DNA of 64,000 bases from Cryptomeria japonica (GCF_030272615.1 NC_081405.1:159608317-159672316), one strand, 5' to 3'. Shown: positions 11,512-24,253, numbered from the stretch's first letter. Numbers and translations: made by a program. The notes: a model not told the origin generated them from the letters alone.

Positions 11512-13706
11512 TGTAATGTCCTACCCCTAGTTTGCACCAAATTTTTGCACTATCCTTTCCAACCCAGACCATTGATATTTTAACAAATAGTTTTCTTGAA
11601 TTGGTTTAGTGAATTGTTTCGGGTTTGACCAATGCCAATGCAATGATTTGATATAAATACAAACACATTAGTCTCAACAATAATGAATTGAATTATATTA
11701 AGTATAAACCAATAAAGTTTACACTTCTCCTAACACACATAAAAAGTCCTTCTTGATTGCAAGCCAATAAAACATTACAAGGAACTAAGGTACAAAATAT
11801 AACCTTTCTATGCTTGAACTATGATGCAATTACTATTGCAACTTTTAGAAGAATTAGAACCAAACCTTATAGTAGGAATTACACCCTTAAATACACACCC
11901 ACACAAAATAACATGATCAACAACTTAATAACAACAACCAAAGATTGCAAAACTGTTGAATCCTCTCCTTGAAATGTCATGAAAGAAGGCCCATGTATTT
12001 ATTTTCAATCTCAATTTGTAAGAGATGAGAATCTAAAACACATGTTATTGCAACAATGGTAATAGCAACAACTGTTATATATGAATTTTGAAGTTATAGT
12101 TATATATGTCTTCAAAGATATCAAGAAACAACATGCATATATAATTCCCTAAATATTTGAAGACTGAATTACAATAATTGAATACTATAGTTTTGTTACA
12201 AAAATTAGTCCAAAATGCATATATTTATTCATTTCTGACCTTACAAAGTATAGAAAGTTGAAGAGAGTTGCAATTTGTAGAAAATATGTTTTCTTAGCAT
12301 GCAATCAAATTTACACTCAGATAATGATCTCCCAGTTAAGCCATCCCAATAGCAAAAGTAATAATCCCACGCCTTTTCAAAGGTTTCCATTTCCCAATCT
12401 CTTTTGTCTCTTACTTAATTTGTCTTATCTGGAAGTTGACTTTTTTGAGTTTGTCTTTATTCCCTAATTCCTCTTTTAATCTACTTATGTCATCTCACAT
12501 AGTGTTGCATTTAAAATCTATTTTGACTTACTTGGAAGTCCAAAATCAGACCCAAGAAAAGAATGCATCAAATACCCTCTTACAAGCATTCAGGTTGATA
12601 CCTATCAATATTCTTTCTCTTCAAATTATTTTGTCTTTATTCTCTTTCTATTTGTCCTTTTCTACTTTCTTTTTAAGACACTTTAAATCAAATATTACAA
12701 ATAATCTCCGCTAACAAGTTTGTCTTCTATCAATCATTTGACTATTCCATGCCTCATATGAATATAAAATAATCCACAAATTACTTCATTTCTCCTTCCC
12801 AAAAATTTAGGGTTCTCCTCAAAGCATGCTAGTATGAGATTAAACAATTTTCTACAATAAAAATGTTGAAATGTTCAAAGTTAGCAAATAAGAGAAAATT
12901 TTGATTTATGTCTTTGTTTGCCTTTGATTTTTTGTCTTATGTTGAAAGCCTTTATTTCAAATCCATGCCCAAACTAATAAACAACCTTAGTACCTAGATA
13001 TTCAATTAAAAGAAACTTGCGATAACACAATTCCTTACACACAATATAAGTCTTCTTCAATTACCCAATAAAAGTAAAATAATCACTATGCTTTTGTTCC
13101 TCATAGCAAAAAGTGAAATATCCAAGCCTTTCAAACAAACTCAAAGTATGATCTTCAAAATACTAGAAGTTTGTCACTACAAGAGACTAACAAAATTTAT
13201 GAAATAGCTTAATCGATCAATCAAACCTAACAATCCTAGAATCTTAAGATGCACCCAGAATGAGAGTTTTTGTCCTTGTTCAAACCTTCAGCTCTCTGTC
13301 GATCCCTATTTGGAATAGCTTTGGTGGTTTCTGTCCTCAACTCCCAAAACCTTTGGGGTCCACATGCAAGGGTTTGGCTCTCTAACAAAAACTTCAGTAA
13401 ATCTCCACAGAGAAGTAAAACAAGTTCTCAATCTTCTATATGTTACAAATGAACCCTTAATATCCTTATATAACCTCTTTCAAAAACTTTTGGGAAAAAA
13501 TTAATTAAAATCACTTCATAAAATATTTATCCTTATAACTCCCAAAAGTGACTTAATTAAATATTTAATATTTAGGCACTTAGCCACTTTTAAAGAATTA
13601 ATTAAAGTTGTCTTTTAATGTACTTTTTGAGACAACTTAAAATTATTTAATTATTTATTTGATTAATTATTTGTAGGGTTCACGAGGAACTCGATAAATC
13701 ATGACA
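11512..13706 (-). repeat. 5' LTR of element D (2.2 kb)
   Basis: On the minus strand the unit starts TGTCATGATTTATCGAG at 13706 and ends GGACATTACA at 11512, so it has TG...CA ends, and is followed at once by a primer-binding site. A TATA box at 13464-13475 implies a short U3 of about 240 bases and a long R-U5. The matching 3' LTR is not in the window. Confidence 0.65.
13464..13475 (-). promoter_or_regulatory. TATA box of LTR D
   Basis: The minus strand reads GGTTATATAAGG, followed after about 1.96 kb by the primer-binding site. Confidence 0.55.
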
Positions 13707-13719
13707 TTATATAAAATAA

Positions 13720-14851
13720 ACATGGATGAAGAAATGACAACATTAAAATAGAATGAGACATGATACTTACAACCTTTTCCTAAAGGATATAAACTTGTTG
13801 GTTACAAATGTGCGTTGAGGAAAAAATATTGGTTTAGATGGCAATATTGAGAAATACAAATTGTGGTTGGTTGTGAAAGGTTACTTCCAAGTTGACGAGA
13901 TTGGTTGAAGTGAGATATTTTCTCCTCTTGTAACAATATAATCCATTAAATTCTTATTATCTATTATTACAACTAATGAATTGGACATTGAGAAAATGAA
14001 TGTTAAAATAATATTAATTCACAATGATTTGGAGAAAGATATTTATATGACACAACCAAAGAACTCTGGTTAAAAAGGTAAAACTAATTTGGTTTAAAAT
14101 TTAAAGAAATATTATATGATATAAAAATGAATCCTAGGGTGTAGTACCACAATTTAATACACATGTATGTAGTTCAAGATTTGAGAGATTTAAACTCAAT
14201 CACTATGTTTATTTTAAATCTAATAGTGATTAAATTATTGTTATTGTTTTACACATTGACGAAATTTTTATTAGAAAAGGGAAAGTTTTCATAAAGTCTC
14301 AACTCTTAGTAGAATTTGAAATAAAAGATCTTGGTGCTATAAACCACATTCTTGGGATAAAAGTAAGAAGAGATAGAACAAAAATCTATGACTTGACTAG
14401 AATAAGGATGTCAGTTAAATTTTACAAAGGTTAAACATGTAGGATTGTATATTGTTGCATATATTTTATTATAGTGGGAATGAATTTATTTGGTATACAT
14501 TGTCCTACATCCCCTTCAAATGTGGAATACGTGAATTGAGCTCCTTACTAGAGTGAAGTTTAAAGCTTAATATATGCTATGATCTATACAAGACTAGAAA
14601 TTGCCCAAGCGATTTGGTACTTAGCCGATATATGTCTAGTCATTGTATGTTCATTGGGATGTATTTAAAATAATTTTTAAATATTTGTAGGTTACGTTAG
14701 AGTTCTCCTTGTGTTTTTATGGTATAGGATATATATAGTCCATGAATATTTGTGGTTATATAAATTTATATTGGATAGGTGATGTTGATAGTAGAAGATT
14801 CATTAGTGCTTATATATATATTTTTTATTTAGTGGTGCTATGAGTTGGATG
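13720..14851 (+). pseudogene. pol: Copia reverse transcriptase/RNase H remnant, first part
   Basis: Decayed plus-strand Copia pol. Recognisable steps in order: MDEEMTTLK...NETWYL...PFPKGYK (start of RT), EIFSP-like and KFLLSI segments, LIHNDLEKDIYMTQP, then FEIKDLGAINHILGIKVRRD (after the YxDD region), SLIYAMIYTRLEIAQAI and finally SGAMSWM of the RNase H region. Many stops and shifts are present. The frame breaks exactly at 14851, where solo LTR F is inserted, and resumes at 18258. Confidence 0.8.
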
Positions 14852-15099
14852 TGTTGGTTAAAAATTTTGTACACTTGGAGAAATATACAAAATTGTGGTT
14901 TCAACCACACCGTGTGAGTAAAACTCTCCTAATTAAGGGAAGACTCCCCCTATCTACAAGCTAAACTAATCTAATATGGGTGGGACATTAGTCTTTCTTC
15001 TTCTTTCAAGAAAAAATATACTCTTTTCTCTTCACAGAAAAGTAATAGCAATTGGAAATAAATAACATTAAATACATAAATGAGACTTTTTTGTAGGAT

Positions 15100-15640
15100 T
15101 TTTGGAGCATAAAGGGAAGCAAAGTTTCCATGAAGGCACAAAGACCTCCGTCAATTCCCTGGGATGAGAAAACATAAATAAAGCTCAAAGTCTTCAACTA
15201 TCTATTAACCTATCAATCTTTTTAGATGTTTTTCTGCTAACTAAGCACAATATGTAGCAGCTCAAAGTCTAACTACATGATGCACTTCAACTCACATGCA
15301 CAAGTCTTATAAATAAAAGCAACACAAAGTCTACAAGCTATCTTCCCACTTTAGCTTTCCACACTAGTTTCATATATGATAAGCAACTCAAATTTTGCAA
15401 GACCAAATCTGAAAACCAAACATAAAAAACTCTAAATACAATTAGCAACTCAAAGTCTGCAAGATTGAATTCAAATCCCTCTTTCACAATAGAACAAAAT
15501 TCACAATCAACTCTAGAAAATGTCGTCACATAACAACTTGAATTGGCACAAAGTCTCAACACGACTTGCCTCTTTTATTGAAAATAATCTAATTTACATC
15601 TAAGCTCAAAGTCTTGGAGTGCACATACAAACTAGCAAAA
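15100..15640. repeat. CAACTCAAAGTCT array in solo LTR F
   Basis: Around nine loose copies of (G/A)CTCAAAGTCT or CACAAAGTCT occur between 15118 and 15625, about 40-70 bases apart, for example near 15180, 15260, 15328, 15450, 15550 and 15604. This is the presumed R-U5 of LTR F. Confidence 0.6.
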
Positions 15641-15685
15641 TTTTGTTGCATTGCCAAATGATAAAAATTACAATAGATCCCCTCA

Positions 15686-15698
15686 AGTATTTATAGGA
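15686..15698 (-). promoter_or_regulatory. TATA box of solo LTR F
   Basis: The minus strand reads TCCTATAAATACT, about 835 bases before the LTR's 3' end. Confidence 0.55.
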
Positions 15699-17599
15699 GA
15701 GGAGTCATGAGAAAAAGGTGGCATGATCCCAACTAACTTGAGAAATTATCTCAACCACCAAGACTTATTCAATAACTAACTATGACTTATTCCAAGTACA
15801 GTCCTAATTGAACACAGCTTGTAGTTGTTTTACATGTAATTACAAAAGTGCAAGTAATGAGTTAACTTGCAATTACAAAGTTATTTTTTACATGTAACTT
15901 GTCAAAACAAAATTACAAATGCATAACTAAAACTATTCCATGTTTCTAAAGACACGAATCTAACTACATCATCTTTTGTTTGTGATGATCTTCATGTCGC
16001 TTCAGGATGCTAGAACTTGAAGTATTCTGGATTGGTAAAGACATCTTGAACCAGAATGAGAACTTGCATCCTTATCTTCTTGCTTGGGGTAGTACTAGCT
16101 TCTCAAGAGGGAAAGGGCTGCCTTCCTCTTTTCATGTCATGACCATCTTTGTCTTGAAAGCATTCTATGCTCTCAACCATGAATTGTTGTTGTATCTCTT
16201 CTTTGTATCATCCTCCAATCTTGAAATCTGGTTGCAAAATAAGGCCCATGCCTTAATCTATTGATTTGGTAGGTTGTGTGTGCAAACCAAACTGACAAGG
16301 GAAGGGATAAATTGATGCAAAAATGGGCTCACAAGTGAATTTCGGGTTTTTGGAATTTGCATTACATGTGTGGGAAAAACAAGAGCATTAACTTGCAATT
16401 GTGGAGAATAAACATGCAACTTCATATGTGTAATGGGTAAACACAAGTTTGCACTTGTAATTGGACCTTTAAAAATCATTTTCAAGTGTTTTTTGAGTGC
16501 ATTTTGGACCAATTTCGGGTTCTGGATGGCTGACTGCAGGTAGACTTTAAATGGGAAAAATGAATGAGGTGTGAAATGAGTGGATGAAATGGTGGGAATG
16601 GTATGTACAGATGATGGAAATAAATCTTATGGACAAGGAAAAGATTTTGGGAAGATCATCTTGATGAAAATGGGAAGAACTTTCAACTTGTAATCAGGTT
16701 TAAAAAACCCGATTTTGAAAGGATGAGCATTTTTCCAACTTAAAAACTGGGAATTTCACCAAGAGATGGTTAAAATTTTCCAAGCAAAGGGGAAGATCAA
16801 TTATTTTCATCTTACTTATGATTGAGTTTTTAAATCCTGAATGCAAGTAAAGAGGGAAAATGGGGAAAGACAATGCAATTCATAATTTGCCTTGCAAACT
16901 TGGAACAAAGGGGAAAATTTCTCACAAAACCAATTTTAGGCAAAACCAACATATATATAAATTTACAAATTGACCAAGGAAAGCCAAACAAACAAGAAAT
17001 AAAAACAAAAAAGAAAGGAAAGAAACATACCTTGATCAATCAAAATGTCCTCCAAAATACAAGAGCCAATCTTTGAAATGGAAGATTGAAACTTTTAAAT
17101 AGATACAAGGAGGAGATTCAAACCCTAGCCACAATTTTCCAAAATACCATGTGCAGCAAAAATGACTATCAAAATGGCATAATAAATGATCAAATCTCCA
17201 TCCAAACCCCATGCCTAGGTGAAAGAAGCCAAAACGACTTAGGAAAGACAAGATTCGTGGCATTTGAAGATCGTGAAATTTTTCAAAAATGTTTTTGTTG
17301 TTAAAACACCATAAAACCAACAATAATGTCTTCCAAATAGCATGAAGAGAGTTGGGAAATGCATGAAAATAGCAAAGAATCCAAAACGCCTTCCTCCTCC
17401 TTGAATTTCTCCACAAAAATTATTGGAAATCTTCAACAAAATCCTCCAATATTGTTGGTCGAGTTTTTGGGAAACAACAACAAATTTAAAATTACAAAGA
17501 ACACATGAAATCGGGTTTCTAAAACCCATTTGCAAGTTTAAATATATTCACTTTTCATGTAAAAAGGCAAAAGCGGGTTTGTGAGAGAAAACAACAAGT

Positions 17600-18000
17600 T
17601 TAAAATACTTGTAATAGGGAAATAAAACCCCCATTACAAGTTTTAAACAACTCAACAAAAAACTAGTAAAGGGAAAATAAAATTCCTTTTACAAGTCACA
17701 AAAACAACTTAAAAATAAAACTTGTAATAGGGAAATACAATCCCTATTACAACTTAAAGTGACTTTATAAAACTTGTAATGGAGGAGAAAAACCCCTACC
17801 ATAACTTAAAATCACTTAAGTAGAACTTTTAAAAAGAATTACAAGTTTTATTTTAACTTTATAATTTAAAGTTCACTTGTAATATGCCCAAAAAGTTCCT
17901 ACAATGACTTAAAAGACAAAAAACACCAAGGGGGAAATAAAAAGTAAGTTACAAGTTCTATTTTTCATAAAGTGCACTTGTAATTAACTAAAAATTTCCC
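17600..18000. repeat. Hairpin array ACTTGTAATRGGG in LTR F
   Basis: Inverted pairs ACTTGTAATAGGG ... CCCATTACAAGT start near 17607, 17662, 17720, 17772, 17824 and 17875, spaced 51-58 bases; a further arm is at 17976. Each pair could fold as a stem with a loop of about 10 bases. More scattered ACTTGYAATTAC words occur from 15830 to 16700. All are in the presumed U3 of LTR F. Confidence 0.75.
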
Positions 18001-18257
18001 TACAACACTAAAACAAAGGAAAAACATAAAACTTGCAACTTAAGGAAAATTTCCCACCTGCAGTCAGGGAAAAAAAACTCGAAATTGAAGAAAAAACATA
18101 GCAAACGAACCCATAATGCGATGAAATTCAAAACGTGGTTCGAGGATGGACTGAGAATTAAGCCAGTCCAAGGGCTTGCCTCGGGAAGCATGCCTTTAAC
18201 AAAAAAAAAATGTAATGGTCCATCATTTTTTAAAACAAAAATGAGGACAACAGGATG

Positions 18258-18640
18258 TGCAATTAATAAACTATGGTCACTCTATTTGTTCTAGAGAGAA
18301 AATATATGATAGCTATTCATGCTTGTAAAAACCATTTCACTTAAGATATTGAGTCATCCTATTAAAATAAAGAGCAACTATAGTTTACTATGGTAATCAA
18401 AGTATAACTTACCTAGTGAAGAACCCAACTTTTCATGTTAGAAACAAAAATATAGATATTTAGTATCACTTTATGAGAGGCATGATCGAGGATGGTAAGG
18501 TGTAGCTAGAAATTGTTGAAACTTTGATAAATATTAGAACTGCATTGACCAAACCCATGATCATAAAGAAGTTTAGAAGGTGTACAGATTCTATGGGCCT
18601 CTTGGTCTCTAGTAGCTGATTCCATGATAGTATTTTACCC
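18258..18640 (+). pseudogene. pol: Copia RNase H remnant, second part
   Basis: Continuation of the 13720-14851 pol after the LTR F insertion. Runs such as YMIAIHACK, then NPTFH-like, HF-IRDMIEDGKV-like and ADALTKPM-like pieces up to RRCTDSMGL can be read with frameshifts between 18300 and 18600. These are the final RNase H segments of a Tork-like Copia polyprotein. Confidence 0.65.
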
Positions 18641-19480
18641 ATGACTCTTGAAATGTATTTGACAAGTGGGAGAATAATGAGGATTAAGTATCTCAAGTTT
18701 TGCAAGTACCCAATTTAATTATTTTGTTAGTAGGTATTTTTCATAATTACTCATCATATTTTGATTATGTTTTATTTAGTATAATTTGTGCTCCGCCTCC
18801 TATGAGACATTGGAATTTGTGTACACGATATCTAAATTCAAGTGTTAGTACTTTGGAATTTGTGTACATGATATCTAAATTCAAGTGTTAGTACTTTTGT
18901 TGATAAGTTGCAAGTTGTTATAAGGTGGATAAATATGGTTGATTTTGGAGTGTTCTTCTATTGTGGGACTTTATGACAAGTTATGACAATGTCTTGACTA
19001 ATAAGAGCTAAAATTAGTAGGTGTTACTTTAGAATCTTGACCAACTATGGCATGTTGTATTGTTTAAGTGAAAAATGGTGGGAGTTATTTTAGAATCTTG
19101 ACCAACTATGACATGCTTTATTATTTATCATGTTGTGTATGTTTTGAGATTGTATGGCAAAGCAAGTTGGGTGCCCATATTGAGTGGGTCAAACTGGAGA
19201 TATTGGTACATTATTAACTTGCTATTTTGAGCAAGTAACATAGAATCTTCACGGTTGCCAATGAAAATTGTGCCCAAGTCAAGAACCACTTTTATACCAT
19301 TTGTGATTCACTAATTTTTTTTATTGGTTTTTAAATCACTACATAAGGAAGTGGTTTCATATGAGATATTTGTAGGTGCACAAGTCATGTTAGAATGATG
19401 TAGAAATTCTTCCAAATTTATTGTTGGTGAATACTCCTACAAAAAATCGCATTACAAGTGTATTGTAAGCCTCCTTAGAA
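18641..19480. other. Copia 3' flank, noncoding
   Basis: AT-rich sequence after the pol end. It contains a 43-bp tandem duplication (18812-18854 and 18855-18897) and two copies of TTTAGAATCTTGACCAACTA near 19030 and 19090. The purine-rich stretch near 19190 might be a decayed polypurine tract. I cannot define LTR ends here. Confidence 0.4.
18812..18897. repeat. 43-bp tandem duplication
   Basis: Two copies of a 43-base unit starting GGAATTTGTGTACA, with one C/T difference. Confidence 0.85.
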
Positions 19481-20268
19481 TTGATAATACATTATGTAGG
19501 TTTTGGAGTGAGATTTTTCTCTTGAAATGGTATTATTTGTTTATTTGTTTAAGAGTGTATTTCTCTACATTTTGTAATAAGTTTGAGTCATATTTAATGT
19601 TTTTACAACACTTCCTTCAAGATTAGCATGTAAAGTTATTTCTGCATACTTTATTTTATTACAAAAAACACCATTAAAACTTGTCATGCTAAATTCATGC
19701 TAGGAATGATAATTCAATTGGCTTCTCACCTTGTGCCTTAGTCAAGCCCATTTAGCATTGATAATACATTATGTAGATTTTGGAGTGTGAAATTTTTCTC
19801 TTGAAATGGTATTATTTGTTTATTTGTTTAAGAGTGTATTTCTCTACATTTTGTAATAAGTTTGAGTCATATTTAATGTTTTTACAACACTTCCTTCAAG
19901 ATTAGCATGGAAAGTTATTTATGCATACTTTATTTTATTACAAAAAGAGCACCATTAAAACTTGTCATGCTAAATTCATGCTGAATGACAATTCAATTGG
20001 CTTCTCACCTTGTGCCTTGTGCCTTTCATATAAATCACTATGTCATGGTATTATTTGTTTATTTGTTTAAGAGTGTATTTCTCTACATTTTGTAATAAGT
20101 TTGAGTCACATTTAATGTTCTTACAACACTTCCTTCAAGATTAGCATGGAAAGTTATTTCTGCATACTTTATTTTATTACAAAAAGCACCATTAAAACTT
20201 GTCATGCTAAATTCATGCTAGAATGATAATTCAATAGGCTTCTCACCTTGTGCCTTAGTCAAGCCTCC
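19481..20268. repeat. Three tandem copies of a 240-280 bp unit
   Basis: Units start near 19481, 19758 and 20047 (the third lacks the first 45 bases). Each contains GTTTAAGAGTGTATTTCTCT and ends near TTCTCACCTTGTGCCTTAG. Copies are very similar, with small indels, so the expansion is fairly recent. It may be a piece of an LTR amplified by unequal exchange. Confidence 0.85.
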
Positions 20269-20953
20269 AATGAACAATTTAATATTTTGTGGAAAATTGG
20301 ATGACACACTAAGCAATGCTGCAACATGCTGATAATAATGTGATGTAATGTTGACGATTGTTTAAAAATTGATGGAATAAAATGTAATGTAATGAATGGC
20401 AAAATAACCTAATGCAAGAACTAAGGTTTTGACATTTATTAATATAAAAATTGATAAAATAAGTTGGCCAATGAAAAAAAAAAGTTGGTCACATAAGTGT
20501 AACTATCTAGTAATTTTTTTTAGTGGATTCAAAAGAGTTGCGAAATCTTAGAATGATTGAAATTATTAAGAGGTGATGCATGTCTTAAGTGACCATTACA
20601 ACTTTTTACATGTGAATAAGTAAACAACAATTAATTGCAATTAAATTTAAATCTGAACAAAGAAAATCAAGAACAAATCAATAACCCTAGACTAGATCGA
20701 ATATTTGAACTAGAACAACAATGGCTATGCAATGATACGCTCTTGGATTCAAACACTTCGAAAAATAGACCGTTTGAAAGTGACACGGCATAGAGTCCGT
20801 AATACCAAAAAACTATGAGAGCGTGGGTCCACACATCTAGAAGAAGCATACTTGGCAGTTGTGTTGTTTTTAAGTGATTTAGAAAACGAGGGCATTTGGT
20901 TCAGATCCACAATGAAAATTGCAATGCTCTCCTCCTCTCAAAAAATGTAACAG
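20269..20953. other. No recognisable gene
   Basis: AT-rich sequence with no open frame of interest and no repeat match elsewhere in the window that I can see. A short frame near 20667-20849 has no recognisable domain. Confidence 0.4.
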
Positions 20954-21272
20954 ATGGAACACCAGTACGCCAATAATGTCATCATGGAGGGAAAAACAGA
21001 GGAAGCCCGACTTGAAAATGGTAGGGAAGAAAATGTGCAGAAAGAAGACAATGAAAACGGCAGTGAAGAAAATGTGCAGAATGAAGACGATGAAAACGGC
21101 AGAGAAGAAAATGTGCAGACGGAAGAGAACGAAAATCTGAAACAACAAAAGGCGTCCGAATTGTTTGCATGCATTCTTCAACCTTCTAATGGCGGACTGG
21201 ATCCCTCATATGTGGGGATGCGTCGATTGCTGCTATACAGGAAGGCCTTTGCTGGCTGCGATCAGCGTCAGG
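20954..21272 (+). CDS. Possible first exon of a host gene, 13-residue repeats
   Basis: An ATG frame with base composition unlike its surroundings. Residues 23-61 hold three tandem 13-residue repeats of the form NGREENVQKEDNE, encoded by a 39-base repeat, giving a strongly acidic segment. A non-repetitive part follows (ELFACILQPSNGGLDPSYVG, then MRRLLLYRKAFAGCDQRQ). A possible splice donor CAG/GTACTTATC lies at 21270-21279, after which the frame soon stops. I do not recognise the family. It could instead be a captured gene piece in an unseen element. Confidence 0.35.
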
Positions 21273-21639
21273 TACTTATCTAAATAAATTTAAATATTTG
21301 CGATTCGAGGGGTTTTGATCCCATGATCTTCCTGTATCAAATGGAGTACATTGCAATTGAATTTGTTACGTGACTATTGCTTTTTTATATTAAAAATTAC
21401 AGAGGTAACTGCGAGGCATCGTGCACATTGGACAACTTTCTTTATTTTTTTGATTTGAGGTCGAATTGCTCTATTTTGAAGTTTAAAGATTTTATGGCTG
21501 GTTTTTAACTTTTTTCATGCAACCTTTCATCTAAAAGAGTCAGCACATTCCAATTGACGCAATTATATATTAAAAAGAGAGCTAGTCATATATTTAATTA
21601 TATCTGCAATCACTACAATTGTCGTTGCCGATCACTTGA

Positions 21640-21835
21640 GATCCAAGAGATTTCGTACATTTGAATTTTATAAACGAGTTTCCAAGAGGTTTCGTACATC
21701 TGAATTCTATAAACGAGGTTAAACTCCTTGAACGATTGTAACTTGAAGGGAGCTTTTGGGCCGCCAGGGTTTGAACCAGGGTCTTCATTGTTGCAACTCC
21801 GTGTTACCATCGCTTGATTCACCATAATGGACAAG
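21640..21835 (-). mobile_element. Candidate tRNA-derived SINE
   Basis: The minus strand has GGTTCAAACCC at 21768-21778, a perfect match to a pol III B box, preceded by a tRNA-like head (GTCCATTATGGTGAATCAAG near 21835). The body contains a 39-base direct repeat (CCAAGAG... from 21643 and 21682). The A box is weak, and no clear tail or target duplication was found, so it could be a degenerate tRNA-like sequence instead. Confidence 0.35.
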
Positions 21836-22313
21836 ATTCAACAGACTAGATTGATGTCCATGGTTATAACAATAGACTGGTAAAAATGTTCTTCCAGTTA
21901 GTAAATTTTACAGTCGAAATTATAATTTCCAATGTCTTCACTAGATATGGTCACGAGATTTTCCTCAGCTGGATCCTTCAATCATGGAGCATGTGACCCA
22001 TCAAAGAGAATTTAATGCAGAAACATCTTTTTGTTCTTGCTTTTGAGCTGTTGAGTCTCAATTCTCAAATACGAAATCACACTCATTAGGCTGTACGAAT
22101 CAAGGCTTTATGGAGGACAGGTTCTCAAGACATATATATTAATTGCTGGAGAAGGTGGATCGATAATTGAGAATTATAATTAATCAATTAGGGGAGGAAT
22201 TGTTCAGCCCTGCAAATGATAAAACCCAGTAGTATCTAGCCTTTGTGCACCTGACAAGAGGGTTTTACTTTTTCCTATTTAAATCTTGCCAAGAGAATTC
22301 TATTTTTATCCTC

Positions 22314-23210
22314 TTATTTTTGCCACTTTTCGGCTTTTCCTATTTTAATAATCATCTTTCTGCTGTGTTTGGCGTCCTGCTTTTCTAGTTTTACCTTCAA
22401 AATTGGTTTTCCTGCTGTGGTGTTCTGCTGCAGCTGTTCAGGCAGTGCCCTTTTGACATCAGATTTTCCAACATTTTCCTCCTCGATATCAAATCCCTGT
22501 ATCCGCAACTCTGTCTTCAATTTTGATTGTATTATCTTCTCTAGTCCTCTAGTCATGATGTTTGCCAAACTGTCCTTTGGATAAGCAAAACTGAATTTCA
22601 ATTTTCTTATCTTGTACTAACTCTCTTACATAACGTTGGTTTTGTTCTATCTGTTTTGACTTTGCATGAAATACTGGATTCTTAATTGTATTGCTCCATT
22701 AACTATACAATTTTCTTTTTTTTTGGTCCTAGATCTTCTAAATCTCTTCTTCAGCAAACTATCTGTATACATGCTACTATAAATGCAACAACTCTGCTTC
22801 TGTATTGGATAATGCAACTGTATTCCGCTTCTTTGAATTCCATGTAATCAAATCCACTTTCTAATGCAAAACAATGTTCTGATGTGCTCTTTCTATCATC
22901 TGATGCTCTCACCCGATCCAAAAATGACCTAACAAAACAAATTTGAATATCCAACTGCATGATAATGGATTCCATAATCCTTTATTCCTTTCACATACAT
23001 TAGCATTCTTTTTGCTGCTTATAAATATCTTTATGTGTGTTCACTCATATACCTTGAAATCAATGATACCATAGACATTACATTAAGCCTTGTAGCTATC
23101 AGATAGATAAATTTTTTAACAACACTTCTGTATTTTCTTTCATCTACTTTTGGCGATCCATCTTTTGTCATCTTTATTTCTCTGTGATGTCCATAATTGG
23201 ACATATGCAA
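22314..23210 (-). pseudogene. pol: Copia RT end and RNase H remnant
   Basis: Read from 23210 down on the minus strand: DGSPKVDERKYRSVV, then AVSLISRYMS-like, AAKRMLMYVKGIKDY, ASDDRKSTSEHCFALESG, NPVFHAKSKQIEQNQRYVRE and FAYPKDSLANIMTRGLEKI. This is the end of Copia RT and the RNase H domain, with several shifts. A basic C-terminal tail (KLEKQDAKHSRKMIIKIGK) follows to 22314. No LTR could be assigned. Confidence 0.75.
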
Positions 23211-24050
23211 TGTTTTATTATATTTTTCTGATTTTTTGAGATAAAATCAATCCAAAACTGCAAGTACATAGACTGATTACAATTTTCAAACCCTTATTTT
23301 GCTGATGTCATCAAACCATAAACACAGGAGGATAATATGCTCAGTTCCAGCAATATAAAACCCTCAAGAATTTATTTTATTTTATTGCAATGGTGATCAG
23401 AAAGTATAATGATTATAAAATTATAAATACTAATAGCAACAGAATAAATTTTTATTGAATTTTTTTAGCATTTAGAACTGCTGTATGATCTGGGATAGAG
23501 GCACGGGCTGCTACAAAAGGTCAAATTTCTAGAGACCCTTGTTTGCTGCTGGACACTGCCATAAATAATATTTTATAAATTTTCTTTGAAACCCTAGATA
23601 GTATGGAAGTTGGCTGATGATGTGCAACTGGCTGGTGAAGTCTGACCTGCCCTTGAAAGTTGAAATCCCTGCATAATTGTCAAAATATGTTGGTAAAGAT
23701 CAGATTTGTCTTGTAGACATTAACAACTTATCAAAATATGGTTTTATCCCCATAATGGTGATGAATGATGATCGAAGTGATGCAAACACCAGTTGGTATG
23801 ACTAATATAATATTCAAAATGACTGAATTTTGCCCTCCCAATATGGCGCTTAGCTAGGGTTGACTGAAACAACTTAGATCCATCTCTCATATGATGCTAA
23901 AAAATTCACAAAAAATCTGAAAATTAATATATAAATCCTCAAATATGCTGGGCAATGAAATGATGATATTTGCTTGCAAAAATTAGTGTAACGACACTGT
24001 AGCAAATTGAAAATATCTCCAAATCTTCCACAAATTGGCACAATTGTGAT
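23211..24050. other. No recognisable gene
   Basis: AT-rich sequence without protein-like frames. The stretch 23480-23640, with CTAGAGACCC and CTGCTGGACAC, resembles part of an LTR but no partner copy is in the window. Confidence 0.35.
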
Positions 24051-24072
24051 TCTTGGGTGGAATCACCCAAGA
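24051..24072. other. Perfect hairpin, 9-bp stem, 4-base loop
   Basis: TCTTGGGTG-GAAT-CACCCAAGA. It is isolated, with no U run after it and no neighbouring gene. Confidence 0.6.
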
Positions 24073-24253
24073 TTAGAAGCAAGTGTTTTCATCCTTCATT
24101 TCAAATGTGGAATTCAAGAGGGCTTTTGTCCTCTTAAACCATGAATAAACAAAGGATTTCATTCTTGGATGCCTTAAATTGAACAAATTGATGAATAACT
24201 TGAATGATCATGAAATGAGGAAAGATGCTCCATTTATTTTATTTTTTCTACAG

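Larger units (their letters stand above)
14852..18252 (-). mobile_element. Solo LTR F (3.4 kb) inserted in Copia pol
   Basis: Minus-strand ends are TGTTGTCCTCATTTTTG (from 18252) and TTAACCAACA (to 14852). The pentamer GGATG flanks it on both sides (14847-14851 and 18253-18257), and the host Copia RNase H frame continues after it (SWM, then a KLWSL-like segment), so both borders are certain. A TATA box lies at 15686-15698, placing U3 at about 2.55 kb and R-U5 at about 0.83 kb. No internal region or second LTR is present. U3 carries hairpin repeats and R-U5 a CAACTCAAAGTCT array. Confidence 0.85.

Noticed and set aside
17036-17416. 126-codon minus-strand frame
   Set aside because: Trp/Phe/Cys-rich translation of A-rich DNA in solo LTR F; overlapping frames look just as open.
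18191-18201. Right end of LTR F at 18201 (minus strand TGTTAAAGG)
   Set aside because: The GGATG duplication and the resumption of the Copia frame place the end at 18252.
21768-21840. Intact tRNA gene
   Set aside because: Only the B box is convincing; acceptor and anticodon stems do not pair. Reported as a possible SINE.
22186-22225. Polypurine tract and LTR start on the plus strand (AGGGGAGGAA then TGTTCAGCCC)
   Set aside because: Attractive motif, but no plus-strand element precedes it and no LTR end or partner was found.
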